Below, piece after piece: positions 9,488 to 18,355 of a stretch of DNA of 64,000 nucleotides (position 1 is the stretch's first letter; every line of letters starts with the position of its first letter). The notes below the pieces were generated by a model. That model was not told the origin of the DNA and made no database searches. It saw nothing but the letters and a program-made list of their open reading frames with translations. Made by a program: the position numbers and the translations under genes. The stretch is from assembly GCA_016704655.1 (NCBI GenBank), contig JADIZR010000012.1, positions 107,339 through 171,338 of the forward strand, given 5' to 3'. Source of the DNA: Pseudomonadota bacterium (GTDB lineage: Bacteria > Pseudomonadota > Gammaproteobacteria > Steroidobacterales > Steroidobacteraceae).

Positions 9488-10459
9488 TCACCACTCGTCG
9501 CAGACGTAGACGCCTGACTGGAAGTAACGGATCTTGCCGTCGTTGATGCGTTCGTCGAGCGCCGCGGCCAAGTCGAACGGTGTCGCGGCAGAAAGAGCCG
9601 CGAGCGGGATCGGGAGGCGGATGACGCTCTGCGGAACGCGGTGGAAGGTTTCGCCGTTCGGTATCAACTGGCCGCTCTCCGCCGCGGCGCGGATCTCGGC
9701 CGGCGTCCGCCTGGGAAACTCGATCTTCTCGCCCTGCTCGCGTGCGAACTCCGACAGGCGCGTCTTCCTGCCGTCTTTCAGGTAGTGCACATTGCCGAGA
9801 AGGTCGATCTCCGAGTAGTCGTAGACGATGCAAGGCGCATATCGCGCCCCCAGACGACGCAGCGACTCGAATCGGTTCGCCCCGTCGATTACTATCATTT
9901 CGCGCACGATTGAAACCGGATTGAAGAACACGCCTTCCGTCCGGATCTTGGCGACGAGGCGCTGGACCTTGTCTTCGTCAAACGCCTCAAAGATCCTGAG
10001 TTGGTCGACGGCCACCATTTTCAGGCGATCGCGCAGAAACTGCTCATCCCGGCGTCCCGACCGAGCGACTCGGTTGCGAATCTCGCTAGTCGAAATTCCT
10101 GCCGTCCTCGGCAACAGGACGAGACGCACGCCTTTTTCCCGCAAGTACGCCAGCGCCGCACTCCGGTCCGCCGAAAACAGCCAGTCGTCGCCCTGCACGA
10201 CGATGTCGGGGTAAACTGCAGCGTAATTCGCACGCTGATCCGGATCAGTGTAGTGGATGACTTGTGCTACGAATGGCAACGACCGCACCTGAGCCTCGCG
10301 TTCTTCGAGACTCAGAATCGGGCGGCTGCCTTTCGTCGCCTCCACACCATGATCGGTCATGATCCCAACGACGAGTTCGCCCAGCGCAGCCGCTTGCGTG
10401 AGGATGTTGAGGTGACCTCGATGAAGAATGTCGAAAACGCCGGTCGTGTATACGCGCAT
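9488..10459 (-). CDS. Cytidylyltransferase fused to a SbnI/SerK-like ParB-fold domain
   Basis: 323 residues in two parts. Residues 1-130 form a TagD/glycerol-3-phosphate cytidylyltransferase-type nucleotidyltransferase with the HRGH motif at 13-16 and ISTSEIRNR at 122-130. Residues about 145-323 resemble the ParB/Srx-fold of SbnI, a free-serine kinase: VIDGANRFESL at 190-200 and GQLIPNGETF at 263-272 correspond to the IDGxxRF and GxIPxGxTR patterns I recall for that family. The first half should make a CDP-activated alcohol phosphate. If the second half keeps kinase activity, the enzyme could phosphorylate serine and then activate it. The domain calls are well supported for the N-terminus and moderate for the C-terminus; the joint reaction is speculation. 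Confidence 0.85.
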   Translation of the reverse strand: MRVYTTGVFDILHRGHLNILTQAAALGELVVGIMTDHGVEATKGSRPILSLEEREAQVRSLPFVAQVIHYTDPDQRANYAAVYPDIVVQGDDWLFSADRSAALAYLREKGVRLVLLPRTAGISTSEIRNRVARSGRRDEQFLRDRLKMVAVDQLRIFEAFDEDKVQRLVAKIRTEGVFFNPVSIVREMIVIDGANRFESLRRLGARYAPCIVYDYSEIDLLGNVHYLKDGRKTRLSEFAREQGEKIEFPRRTPAEIRAAAESGQLIPNGETFHRVPQSVIRLPIPLAALSAATPFDLAAALDERINDGKIRYFQSGVYVCDEW

Positions 10460-10539
10460 AGGTCGTGGAATTCAGGCAACCCGTGGTCTGTTTGAAGGGT
10501 TCTCGTTGGATCGAGGCCCCGGATTAGTTCGACTGGTTC

Positions 10540-12769
10540 TCAACTTCCCGCTCCGCCATCGACCGCGGACGGGGCAACGGAGGGTGAATCCTTGCCCTTC
10601 CGGTTGATGAAGTAGTCCCGCCAGGCCTCCCCAATTGCAGGCCAATCATTCATTGTGGTTCGCGTAGGGGGCCGCAACTCGCCCGCGAAATGCATTGCCA
10701 TTGCGTCCCAGAGTCGTTGGCCATCTGGCAACTCGGGGCCCGGTCGCGCGAGAAGTAACTTACCGTTACCCGTGGCCACGTCGAAGTACACGTACTGGTG
10801 AGCATCCGGTCCCGCCGGCATCGCCGCAAGCAGGTGCTGCGATGTGAAGGCGGCGCGTTCCTTATAGGCGCGAACGAGTGGAATCATTCGTTCCCGGATG
10901 TGCATTCGGGAGGTTGCGGGATCGATGCCGAAGAACTTGGAATTGGCTTTCGCCGTTCCCACCTCGTCCACTTCGCCGTTGACGTCCGGAATCACCGACA
11001 GGTCCGTCTCGGTAAACCGTATGCGCTCGGGACCAGAGTACGTCGAGGTGGAATTCGGCGAACGAAGCAATTGGGCGAGCGATCGACCATTCGAGTTCAG
11101 CGGGTCGCCCGGGATACGTAGCAACTCCAGAAGGGTTGGGGCAATGTCCTCGACGGTTGCAGTCACGGGTAGATCGCGGGACGCGGCCGAGAAATCGCTT
11201 TCATGGCCGAACGATTTGAAAGCAAGCAATACCTTGTACTGGGTGGGCGAAAGCACGCTCTGGCCGTGGCCGACGTCGAGGACCTTCAGTGGCGCTCCCA
11301 GGCCTTCGACGAACGCCCCGTTTTTCACGATGGCGTCGTTGGGCAGGGTCATGGCTTCGCCATGATCCGACAGGACCACCACGATCGAGTTCTCGAGTGC
11401 CCCTTTGCGACGAAGCATCGAAACGACCTGGTCGAACATGCTGTCGGCCGTTCGCAGGCCGACCCGATACATCGGTCGATCGTCTGGATGTTTCTTTACC
11501 GAAACACCGAACGGGGTCTCGGCCGTGTAGTACGGCCAGTGCGCAGCCGTCAGGTGCACGATCAGAAACGTCGGGCCGTCGAACTCGAGTTCCCGATCCA
11601 GCCTTGCAAGGTATGTCTTCGGCTCGAATACCTGTGCGGCGCCGCGGTTTCCATAGGAAAAAGGAAACAGCAACTGCCCCAGTCTCGTGTTGATGACAAC
11701 CGACGCCAGCGGCAGTTCGTTGTACGTGCCCAGGATGAAGTCCGAGGCGCCGATCGGCGGCGTGACTACCTTGTCGAACCCGTAGGATTGGTCGATGTTG
11801 GCGAATCGAACCTCGTCGGTGGAATAGATCGTGCGATAACCTGATTTGCGCAGGACGTCGGCCAACGTCGGATTCGCGGCAACTGCGTCACGAGGTGTTA
11901 GGTTGTTCCGGGCGCCTGTCGTCGGCGGGCTGCGGCCCGTCAGGATGGCGACCCACGAACCGAAGGTTCGAGCCATCGGCGTGGAGGCATCTCTGACAAC
12001 GTCGGCTTGCTCGATGAACCGATCGATGTGCGTCGTGTTGCCCGAGGTACCGCCGAACCGCTTCAGCTGGTCCAACCGCAGGGAATCGATGCCGAGCAAA
12101 ATGACGTTTGGTCGCCGGGCTATCGGCATGAGCGCTAGCAGTGAAGTGAATGCGTTCGGCCAGAAATCCAAAGGTGCCCAGCGCGGTGACTGCAGCACAT
12201 CCGGCGAGCCAGCGCCGTCGCGAGCCCGGATGCATGCGGCGCAATGTGACAAAACAACCTGCAACCAGAATCGCGCCGGCGGCGATTGCGACCGACCCGT
12301 ACACCAGTTGCCCGACGTGAAATGGGCCGACCTCGACGACCATCCAGTCGTAGTAATGGGCGCCGAAAAAGGTCCGCGGGTACCAGAGTGCGTTGTACGC
12401 GAGAGTCGCTGCGCTGAGCAGGGCGAACCAACCGACGGTGATGCGGCCGAACTTGCGCCGTATGGACGGCCAGAGCGCAACGCTCGCACAGGCGATAAGC
12501 CACGCAAGCGCGCCCATTCCGATGTGAAGGATGATCTGCGCAAAGCCGAAATAGACCATCTGGCCGCCGATCTTCGGGGACCAGATATCGCCGGAGACCG
12601 CTTTCATCACGTCGGTCGCCTGGATGCGGTCCATCAGGGTGACCACCGACGTATAGGCCGTCGATGCCAGGAACAGAAGGGAAAGCACGGTGGCGATCAG
12701 GAATCCGCGGCGGAGCGACAAATCCGGCATGTCGGGCTGCGTGGCGGGCCCCGGTTCGATCATCGTCAC
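10540..12769 (-). pseudogene. Membrane sulfatase-family protein, frameshifted as sequenced
   Basis: First gene of the minus-strand operon. From the ATG at 12769, one frame encodes about five membrane helices (through WLAGCAAVTALGTFGF); from roughly 12170 a different frame encodes the sulfatase domain beginning RRPNVILLGIDSLR, with a candidate nucleophile region STPMARTFGSW and the metal motif LSDHGEA, ending at 10540. The two join if one base is removed or two are added between about 12120 and 12220. The whole, about 743 codons, has the same architecture as the enzyme at 4738-6795. Base composition here appears less GC-rich than the flanks, which fits recent acquisition. Function is probably phospho- or sulfo-transfer or hydrolysis on an envelope polymer. 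Confidence 0.8.
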
Positions 12770-12845
12770 GTGTGCATCGTCTCCCGAGAAGGATCGCTTT
12801 CATTCTGACGATTAACTCGCGGCGCCGCGAGCACTCCAGCGAAAG

Positions 12846-12880
12846 TGACAAGACTGGTCACGATGTGACACGGAATGTCA
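12846..12880 (+). promoter_or_regulatory. Candidate PilR enhancer: phased TGTC/GACA motifs
   Basis: TGACA at 12846 and 12866, GTCA at 12857-12860 and TGTCA at 12876 recur at about 10-bp steps, placing them on one face of the helix. They lie about 85-120 bp upstream of the -24 element of pilA. Pseudomonas PilR recognises TGTC-containing sites upstream of its pilA promoter, so this is the natural place for the activator. Sites this short occur by chance; the phasing and position are the support. Confidence 0.45.
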
Positions 12881-12964
12881 GCTGGCGATTGCATTGAGTT
12901 CGATACGAGATTTCGTCGATCGGAAACTGCCTAAAAAACAAGCGATTTCAAGCGAGACAATACT

Positions 12965-12980
12965 TGGCACGGCTCTTGCT
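12965..12980 (+). promoter_or_regulatory. Sigma-54 (-24/-12) promoter of pilA
   Basis: TGGCAC, a 5-bp spacer, then TTGCT matches the RpoN consensus TGGCAC-N5-TTGCW exactly, with GG and GC correctly spaced. Transcription would start near 12992, giving an untranslated leader of about 50 nt before pilA. The gene for its activator PilR lies in the same window. Confidence 0.92.
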
Positions 12981-13041
12981 TTGAATTCGACCGCAGGCAT
13001 CTGCCGCAGACCAATTTTTTCGGATCCGCCAAGGAGTTCCC

Positions 13042-13539
13042 ATGATTACCAAGTTGAACCGCTCGATCCAGAAGGGTTTCACCCTGATCGAATTGATGAT
13101 CGTCGTCGCGATCATCGGCATCCTGGCCGCCATCGCGATTCCCGCCTACCAGGACTACCTGATCCGCTCGCAGGTGTCGGAAGGCCTGTCAATGGCTGCG
13201 GCCGCCAAGGCCTCGGTCTCTGAGTACTACGCCAACAAGGGTTCGTGGCCGCTCGACAATAGCGCCGCGGGCTTGGGGGTCGCCACCGAAATCCAGGGCA
13301 AGTACGTCTCGGCCCTTACAGTCGGCACCGGCGGCATCACGGTGGACTTCGGCAATGAAGCCAACGCAGTGTTGGATTCGGCACGGCTCGGCTTGACGCC
13401 GGGTGCGAGCGCCAACGGCGACGTGATCTGGCGTTGCGGCGGCTCCGACAATCCGTCCGGCTGGGGTGGCTCGACGACAGCCACGTCCGGCGTTACGAGT
13501 ACCCTGCCCGGCAAGTACCTGCCGTCGAGCTGCCGTTAA
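13042..13539 (+). CDS. pilA: Type IV major pilin PilA
   Basis: 165-residue prepilin. The short leader ends KG, cleaved before Phe13 (G|FTLIELMIVVAIIGIL), and Glu at mature position 5 needed for assembly is present. The hydrophobic alpha-1 helix is followed by a variable globular domain and two late cysteines (WRCGG and LPSSCR) that would close the D-region loop. A strong ribosome site AAGGAG at 13031-13036 precedes the ATG by 5 nt. Expression is predicted from the sigma-54 promoter upstream and ends at the hairpin downstream, so it is monocistronic. The prepilin would need PilD, whose gene here is interrupted. Confidence 0.96.
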   Translation: MITKLNRSIQKGFTLIELMIVVAIIGILAAIAIPAYQDYLIRSQVSEGLSMAAAAKASVSEYYANKGSWPLDNSAAGLGVATEIQGKYVSALTVGTGGITVDFGNEANAVLDSARLGLTPGASANGDVIWRCGGSDNPSGWGGSTTATSGVTSTLPGKYLPSSCR

Positions 13540-13588
13540 CGTGTAGCTGAATGCGCGCCGGCCTGGCCGGACTGCGCAGGACGAACGA

Positions 13589-13617
13589 GAGCCCCCGCCC
13601 TGCGGGGGCTCTTTTTT
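13589..13617 (+). terminator. Intrinsic terminator of pilA
   Basis: A perfect 10-bp GC-rich stem (GAGCCCCCGC / GCGGGGGCTC) with a 3-nt loop is followed directly by six T residues, 50 bp after the pilA stop. Confidence 0.93.
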
Positions 13618-13871
13618 CGGGTCAAGACGATTGCATTGGCGTCTACTGGCGGGGCGACGATCGTCAAAGCTGCTCCGACGCGCTGTCCTGGCGCCCCTGC
13701 GGACGAATTGCCCGTGAAGGCAGTCGATATCGCAATTGCGGGGCCTGTGGACCGGCTCACACTATCTGGCAGCCCGATCGGGTGACAATCTCCCTGGCGA
13801 CTTAACATTTGCTAGTCTTGCACTAGTGTTCTTCCGTCCGCCGGGTACCCCACAAGGGCAAGGCTAAGCCC
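13618..13871. other. Intergenic region between pilA terminator and pilB
   Basis: About 250 bp without a credible gene. The stretch before pilB is locally AT-richer (around 13800-13830, including CTTAACATTTGC and CTTGCACTAG) and should contain the pilB promoter, but I see no confident -35/-10 or sigma-54 pair; a TGGC...TTGC pair near 13795-13813 is spaced too widely for RpoN. Confidence 0.5.
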
Positions 13872-15620
13872 ATGAACGATTTCGCGATTTCCACGCAGAC
13901 GATCAGTCGGTCGGGCCTCCAGGGCCTGCCGCAGCGCCTGGTGATCGACGGTCTCGTGGCCGATTCGGCCATGATTGACGCCATTGCCGCGGCGAAGGAG
14001 CGCCGGGTGGGGGTCGTGTCGTACCTGGTCGAGCACAACATGGCCGACGCGCGCGAGATCGCCATCGCTGCCTCGCAGGAGTTCGGCGCCCCGCTGCTGG
14101 ACCTGGACTCCATCCAGCCCGACCTCGAGACCGTTCGCATCGTCAGCGAAAAGATCCTGCGCAAGCACCGCGTGCTGCCGCTGGTGAAGCGCGGCAAGAA
14201 ACTGTTCATCGCGATCTCCGATCCGACCAACCTGCATGCGCTCGACGAGGTCAAGTTCGCCACCGGTTTCTCGATCGAAGCGGTGGTGGTCGAGGAAGAC
14301 AAGCTCAACAAGCTGCTCGCGGTTTCGCTCGAGCAGGTCGACACGTCGATGCCGGAACTCGCCGGCGACGACTTCGAGATGGACGGGCTCGAAGTCACCT
14401 CGGGCGACGACGAGGACTCTGCCCGGGGCTCCGATCACTCCTCCGACGCAGTCGACGACGCCCCGATCGTGCGCTTCATCAACAAGGTGATGCTCGACGC
14501 GATCAAGAAGGGTGCGTCGGACATCCATTTCGAACCCTACGAGCGCAGTTACCGCATCCGGCTTCGTCTCGACGGCATCCTGAAGGAAGTAGCCAACCCG
14601 CCCGTACAGCTGGCCATCAAGATGGCAGCCCGCCTGAAGGTGATGTCCCGCATGGACATCGCCGAGCGCCGCGTGCCGCAGGACGGCCGCATCAAGATGA
14701 AGATCTCGAAGAACCGGGCCATCGACTTCCGCGTGAGCACGTGCCCGACGCTCTTCGGCGAAAAGATCGTGATGCGTATCCTCGATCCCTCGAGCGCGAT
14801 GCTGGGCATCGACGCACTGGGATACGAAACCTTCCAGAAAAAGCTGTACATGGACTGTCTGGCGCGGCCACATGGCATGATCCTGGTGACCGGTCCGACC
14901 GGCAGCGGCAAAACGGTGTCGCTCTACACGGGCCTCAACATCCTGAACACCGAGGACACGAACATCTCGACGGCAGAAGACCCCGTCGAAATCATGCTGC
15001 CCGGCATCAACCAGGTAAACATCAACCCGAAGGTCGGCCTCACCTTTCCCGGTGCCCTGCGCGCCTTCCTGCGCCAGGATCCAGACGTGATCATGGTCGG
15101 CGAAATCCGTGACCTCGAGACCGCCGAGATCGCGATCAAGGCGGCCCAGACGGGTCACCTGGTGCTCTCCACGCTGCACACCAACGACGCACCCAAGACC
15201 CTGACGCGCCTGGTCGACATGGGCGTGAAGCCCTATGCGATCGCGACGTCGGTCAGCCTGATCATCGCTCAGCGCCTGGCGCGCCGGCTCTGCAACAGCT
15301 GCAAGGCGCCGGCGAAGATTCCCGCCGAAGCGCTGAAGAAAGAAGGCTTCGGAGACGAGGAAATCGCGAACGGGCTCCAGATTTTCCAGCCCGTGGGTTG
15401 CAGCAACTGCACGGACGGGTATAAGGGGCGCACGGGACTGTACGAGGTGATGCCGGTCTCCGACGAGATCGGCCGCATCATCATGGCGGGCGGGAGCGTG
15501 CTGGACATCAAGCAGCAGGCGACCAGCGAAGGCGTCTGGGGCTTGCGCCAGGCGGGCATCAACAAGGTGCGCTTGGGGATCACGTCGCTGGACGAAGTGA
15601 ACCGCGTGACCGTCGACTGA
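13872..15620 (+). CDS. pilB: Type IV pilus assembly ATPase PilB
   Basis: 582-residue cytoplasmic extension ATPase that powers pilus assembly. An N-terminal GSPII_E domain is followed by an acidic linker (about 175-195) and the secretion ATPase core with Walker A GPTGSGKT, the Asp-box region, Walker B (DPDVIMVGEIRD) and the His-box (GHLVLSTLHTNDA). Two CxxC pairs (CNSC and CSNC, about 475-515) form the zinc motif typical of PilB. The frame is intact and full length. pilC follows after 27 bp, so the order is pilB-pilC-pilD. Confidence 0.96.
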   Translation: MNDFAISTQTISRSGLQGLPQRLVIDGLVADSAMIDAIAAAKERRVGVVSYLVEHNMADAREIAIAASQEFGAPLLDLDSIQPDLETVRIVSEKILRKHRVLPLVKRGKKLFIAISDPTNLHALDEVKFATGFSIEAVVVEEDKLNKLLAVSLEQVDTSMPELAGDDFEMDGLEVTSGDDEDSARGSDHSSDAVDDAPIVRFINKVMLDAIKKGASDIHFEPYERSYRIRLRLDGILKEVANPPVQLAIKMAARLKVMSRMDIAERRVPQDGRIKMKISKNRAIDFRVSTCPTLFGEKIVMRILDPSSAMLGIDALGYETFQKKLYMDCLARPHGMILVTGPTGSGKTVSLYTGLNILNTEDTNISTAEDPVEIMLPGINQVNINPKVGLTFPGALRAFLRQDPDVIMVGEIRDLETAEIAIKAAQTGHLVLSTLHTNDAPKTLTRLVDMGVKPYAIATSVSLIIAQRLARRLCNSCKAPAKIPAEALKKEGFGDEEIANGLQIFQPVGCSNCTDGYKGRTGLYEVMPVSDEIGRIIMAGGSVLDIKQQATSEGVWGLRQAGINKVRLGITSLDEVNRVTVD

Positions 15621-15647
15621 ACCTGAAGGAACCGGGACTCCAAGCAC

Positions 15648-16644
15648 ATGGCTGAACTTGCGGTAACCAAGCAGGCGACCTTCCTCTGGGAAGGCAAGGA
15701 CAAGAAGGGCAATCGCGTCAAGGGACGCGGCCTGGCGCGTGACGAGATGGAGATCCGCTCCGACCTGCGCAAGCAGGGGATCGCAGCGACCCGCGTCCGC
15801 AAGGAATCCACGCTCTTCAAGAGCGACGGCAAGGTCACCGCCGAGGACATCGCCCTGTTCGCCCGGCAGCTCGCCACGATGCTCAACGCCGGCATCCCGA
15901 TGGTGCAGTCGTTCGAGATCATCGGCGTCGGCAACGACAAGCCGGCGGTGCAGAAGCTCGTGCTGGCGATCAAGAGCGACATCGAAACCGGCAACTCGCT
16001 GCACCAGTCCCTCGCCAAGCATCCGCTGTATTTCGATGACCTGTTTGTGAACCTGGTCGAAGCCGGCGAGCACGCGGGTGCGCTCGAAACGGTCCTTGAA
16101 AAATCGCGACGTACAAGGAAAAGACCGAGGCCTTGAAGAAAAAGATCAAGAAGCCAAGCGTTCACGGCCGTTGCGGCAGTTCATCGACAAGATGTCGCTG
16201 CAGATCCCGGTCATCGGGCCGATCCTGAAGAAGTCAGCCATCGCACGCTATGCGCGCACGCTCGCGACGATGTTCGGCGCCGGCGTGCCGCTGGTCGAAG
16301 CGATGAAGTCCGTCGCGGGCGCCACCGGCAACATCATCTACCAGGACGCCGTGCTGAGAATGCGCGACGAGATCGCCACGGGCATGCGCATGCAGCGCGC
16401 GATGGAGAACACGGGCCTCTTCCCGAACATGGTCGTGCAGATGATCGCCGTCGGCGAGGAGTCGGGTTCGCTGGACGAGATGGCGAGCAAGGTCGCGGAC
16501 TTCTACGAAGCCGACGTCGACGCCGCCGTCGACGCACTGAGCAGCCTGCTCGAACCAATGATCATGGTCATCCTGGGCGTGCTGGTCGGCGGCATGGTCG
16601 TCGCGATGTACCTGCCGATTTTCAAGCTCGGCGCAGTGATCTGA
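15648..16644 (+). pseudogene. pilC: Type IV pilus platform protein PilC, frameshifted and internally deleted
   Basis: Inner-membrane platform protein of the pilus machine. The N-terminal domain (from 15648) is intact through LFVNLVEAGEHAGALETVLEK. At the A-run 16099-16103 one A appears missing; shifting frame gives IATYKEKTEALKKKIKK, the expected continuation. The sequence then jumps at about 16152-16160 directly to KRSRPLRQFIDKMSLQIPVIG in a third frame. In PilC proteins some 75 residues, including the first two membrane helices, lie between these points. The second T2SF domain and the last helix are intact to 16644. The span is about 332 codons against a usual 405 or so. The small shift looks like a read error; the deletion needs an assembly artefact or a real mutation. 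Confidence 0.9.
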
Positions 16645-16677
16645 CGCACGTGCCGCGCCCTCGCGAATGAGATCGCC

Positions 16678-16706
16678 GAAAACGCCGCGCCCAGCGCGGC
16701 GTTTTC
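16678..16706 (+). terminator. Perfect hairpin between pilC and pilD
   Basis: A 13-bp perfect inverted repeat (GAAAACGCCGCGC / GCGCGGCGTTTTC) with a CCA loop lies 33 bp after the pilC stop. The GC stem followed by TTTT resembles a Rho-independent terminator in both directions. It would reduce read-through into pilD. Confidence 0.75.
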
Positions 16707-16724
16707 ACATAGGTAAATGCACGA

Positions 16725-17660
16725 ATGACCGACCTCGCCGAAATTCTCGCTGCGACGCCCTGGTTGCTGGTCACCTGTACGTTCCTCTTGAGCCTCCTCG
16801 TCGGCAGCTTCCTCAACGTGGTCATCCACCGCGTGCCGATCATGCTCGAACGCGAATGGAGGGCGCAGGCACGGGAGATGCTCGTGGAACCCGGCCGTGC
16901 CGACGAGAACAACAACGTCGACGATCGGAACGATGGTTCCCCGGAGCGCTACAACCTTCTCATCCCCCGCTCCCGTTGCCCCGCGTGCAACGCTGAAATC
17001 ACGGCGTTGCAGAACATCCCGGTGGTGAGCTGGCTGCTGCTCGGCGGCAAGGGTGCCAGCTGACGCACGTCGATTTCGGTCCGCTATCCCATCGTCGAGT
17101 TCGCCACGGCAGTGCTTTCGGCCGCGGTCGCGATGCACTTCGGCTGGCACTGGCAGACTCTCGCGGCACTGCTGTTCACCTGGGCTCTGATTTCCCTGAC
17201 GGTAATCGACCTGGATCACACGCTCCTGCCCGACATCATCACGATGCCGCTGCTGTGGCTGGGGTTGCTGCTGAGCCTCTTCTGGCATGCGGGCCTCACG
17301 GCACCCGCTCCGACGGACCCAGCCTCCGCGATTCTCGGCGCGGTCTGCGGCTACCTGGTCCTCTGGACCGTCTTCTGGGCTTTCAAGTTCGCCACGGGCA
17401 AGGACGGCATGGGTTACGGCGATTTCAAGCTGCTCGGCGCGCTCGGAGCCTGGATGGGCTGGCAGATGCTGCCGCTGATCCTGCTGCTCTCTGCGTTGGC
17501 CGGCGCCGTCATCGGCATTGCATTGATCGTGCTCCGCGGCCGTGACCGCAACGTGCCGATCCCGTTCGGCCCTTACCTCGCGGCAGCCGGCTGGATTGCG
17601 TTGCTGTGGGGACCGCAGATCATGGGCGGCTACCTGACGTTGACCGGCCTGCGCCATTGA
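16725..17660 (+). pseudogene. pilD: Prepilin leader peptidase/N-methyltransferase PilD with in-frame stop
   Basis: Bifunctional membrane aspartic peptidase and N-methyltransferase for prepilins. The N-terminal GSFLNVVIHRVP motif is present, as are both catalytic aspartates (LIDLDHT-type motif seen as VIDLDH, and GYGDFKL). The zinc region has the first pair CPAC, but the second pair reads K-G-A-S-stop: codon 110 is GGT and codon 113 (17061-17063) is TGA where family members have Cys. Reading through the stop gives RTSISVRYPIVEF in the same frame to 17660, about 311 codons in all, normal for PilD. Two single-base changes therefore explain the damage. Confidence 0.9.
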
Positions 17661-17671
17661 CCACCGCCGTG

Positions 17672-18349
17672 ATGTCGACGGCACCACCGCCCCCCTGCCG
17701 ACCTTTCCGCATCGCGCTTACCGGCGGCATCGCGAGCGGCAAATCCACGGTCGCCAATCTGTTCGCGGCCCACGGCGTGCCGTTGATCGACACCGACGTC
17801 ATCGCCCGCGAGGTCGTCGAACCCGGCCAGCCTGCGCTGACCTCGGTCGCACAGGCCTTCGGCAGCGACATGCTCGACTCCGACGGCAGGCTCGACCGGC
17901 GTCGGCTGCGCGAGATCATCTTCAGTGACGTCACGGCACGCGCCAGGCTCGAGGCAATCCTGCATCCGGCCATTCGCGCCGCAATGGAACGCCAGTCGGT
18001 TGCCGCGGCACAGGCGGGGCCCTACCAGGTGCTCGTGATTCCGCTGCTGGCCGAGGGTGGCCGACGCGACCATGTCGACCGTGTCCTGGTCGTGGACACG
18101 CCGGAGACCGTGCAGGTCGAACGACTCATGGCACGGGACGCGGTCACCCGCGAGCAGGCGGAGGCATCGCTGCGAGCCCAGGCGCAGCGTGCCACCAGGT
18201 TGGGCATCGCCGACGACGTGGTGACGAACACAGGGCGGATCGAGGACTTGCGCGAGCAAGTGGCCGCGCTGCACGAACGATATGTGAAGTTGGCGGCGGC
18301 AAGCAGGGCACGCCAGGTTGTGCCGTCAAACGGCCATGCCGCACAATAG
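17672..18349 (+). CDS. coaE: Dephospho-CoA kinase
   Basis: 225 residues. CoaE performs the last step of coenzyme A synthesis, phosphorylating the 3'-OH of dephospho-CoA in the cytoplasm. The P-loop GGIASGKST and the DTDVIAREVV segment after it are diagnostic. The ATG at 17672 lies 11 bp after pilD; an earlier in-frame start would overlap pilD. pilD-coaE-zapD-yacG is the conserved gammaproteobacterial order. Confidence 0.95.
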   Translation: MSTAPPPPCRPFRIALTGGIASGKSTVANLFAAHGVPLIDTDVIAREVVEPGQPALTSVAQAFGSDMLDSDGRLDRRRLREIIFSDVTARARLEAILHPAIRAAMERQSVAAAQAGPYQVLVIPLLAEGGRRDHVDRVLVVDTPETVQVERLMARDAVTREQAEASLRAQAQRATRLGIADDVVTNTGRIEDLREQVAALHERYVKLAAASRARQVVPSNGHAAQ

Positions 18350-18355
18350 TCGACC

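Noticed and set aside
13795..13813. Possible sigma-54 promoter for pilB
   Set aside because: The GG and GC elements are three bases too far apart for RpoN.
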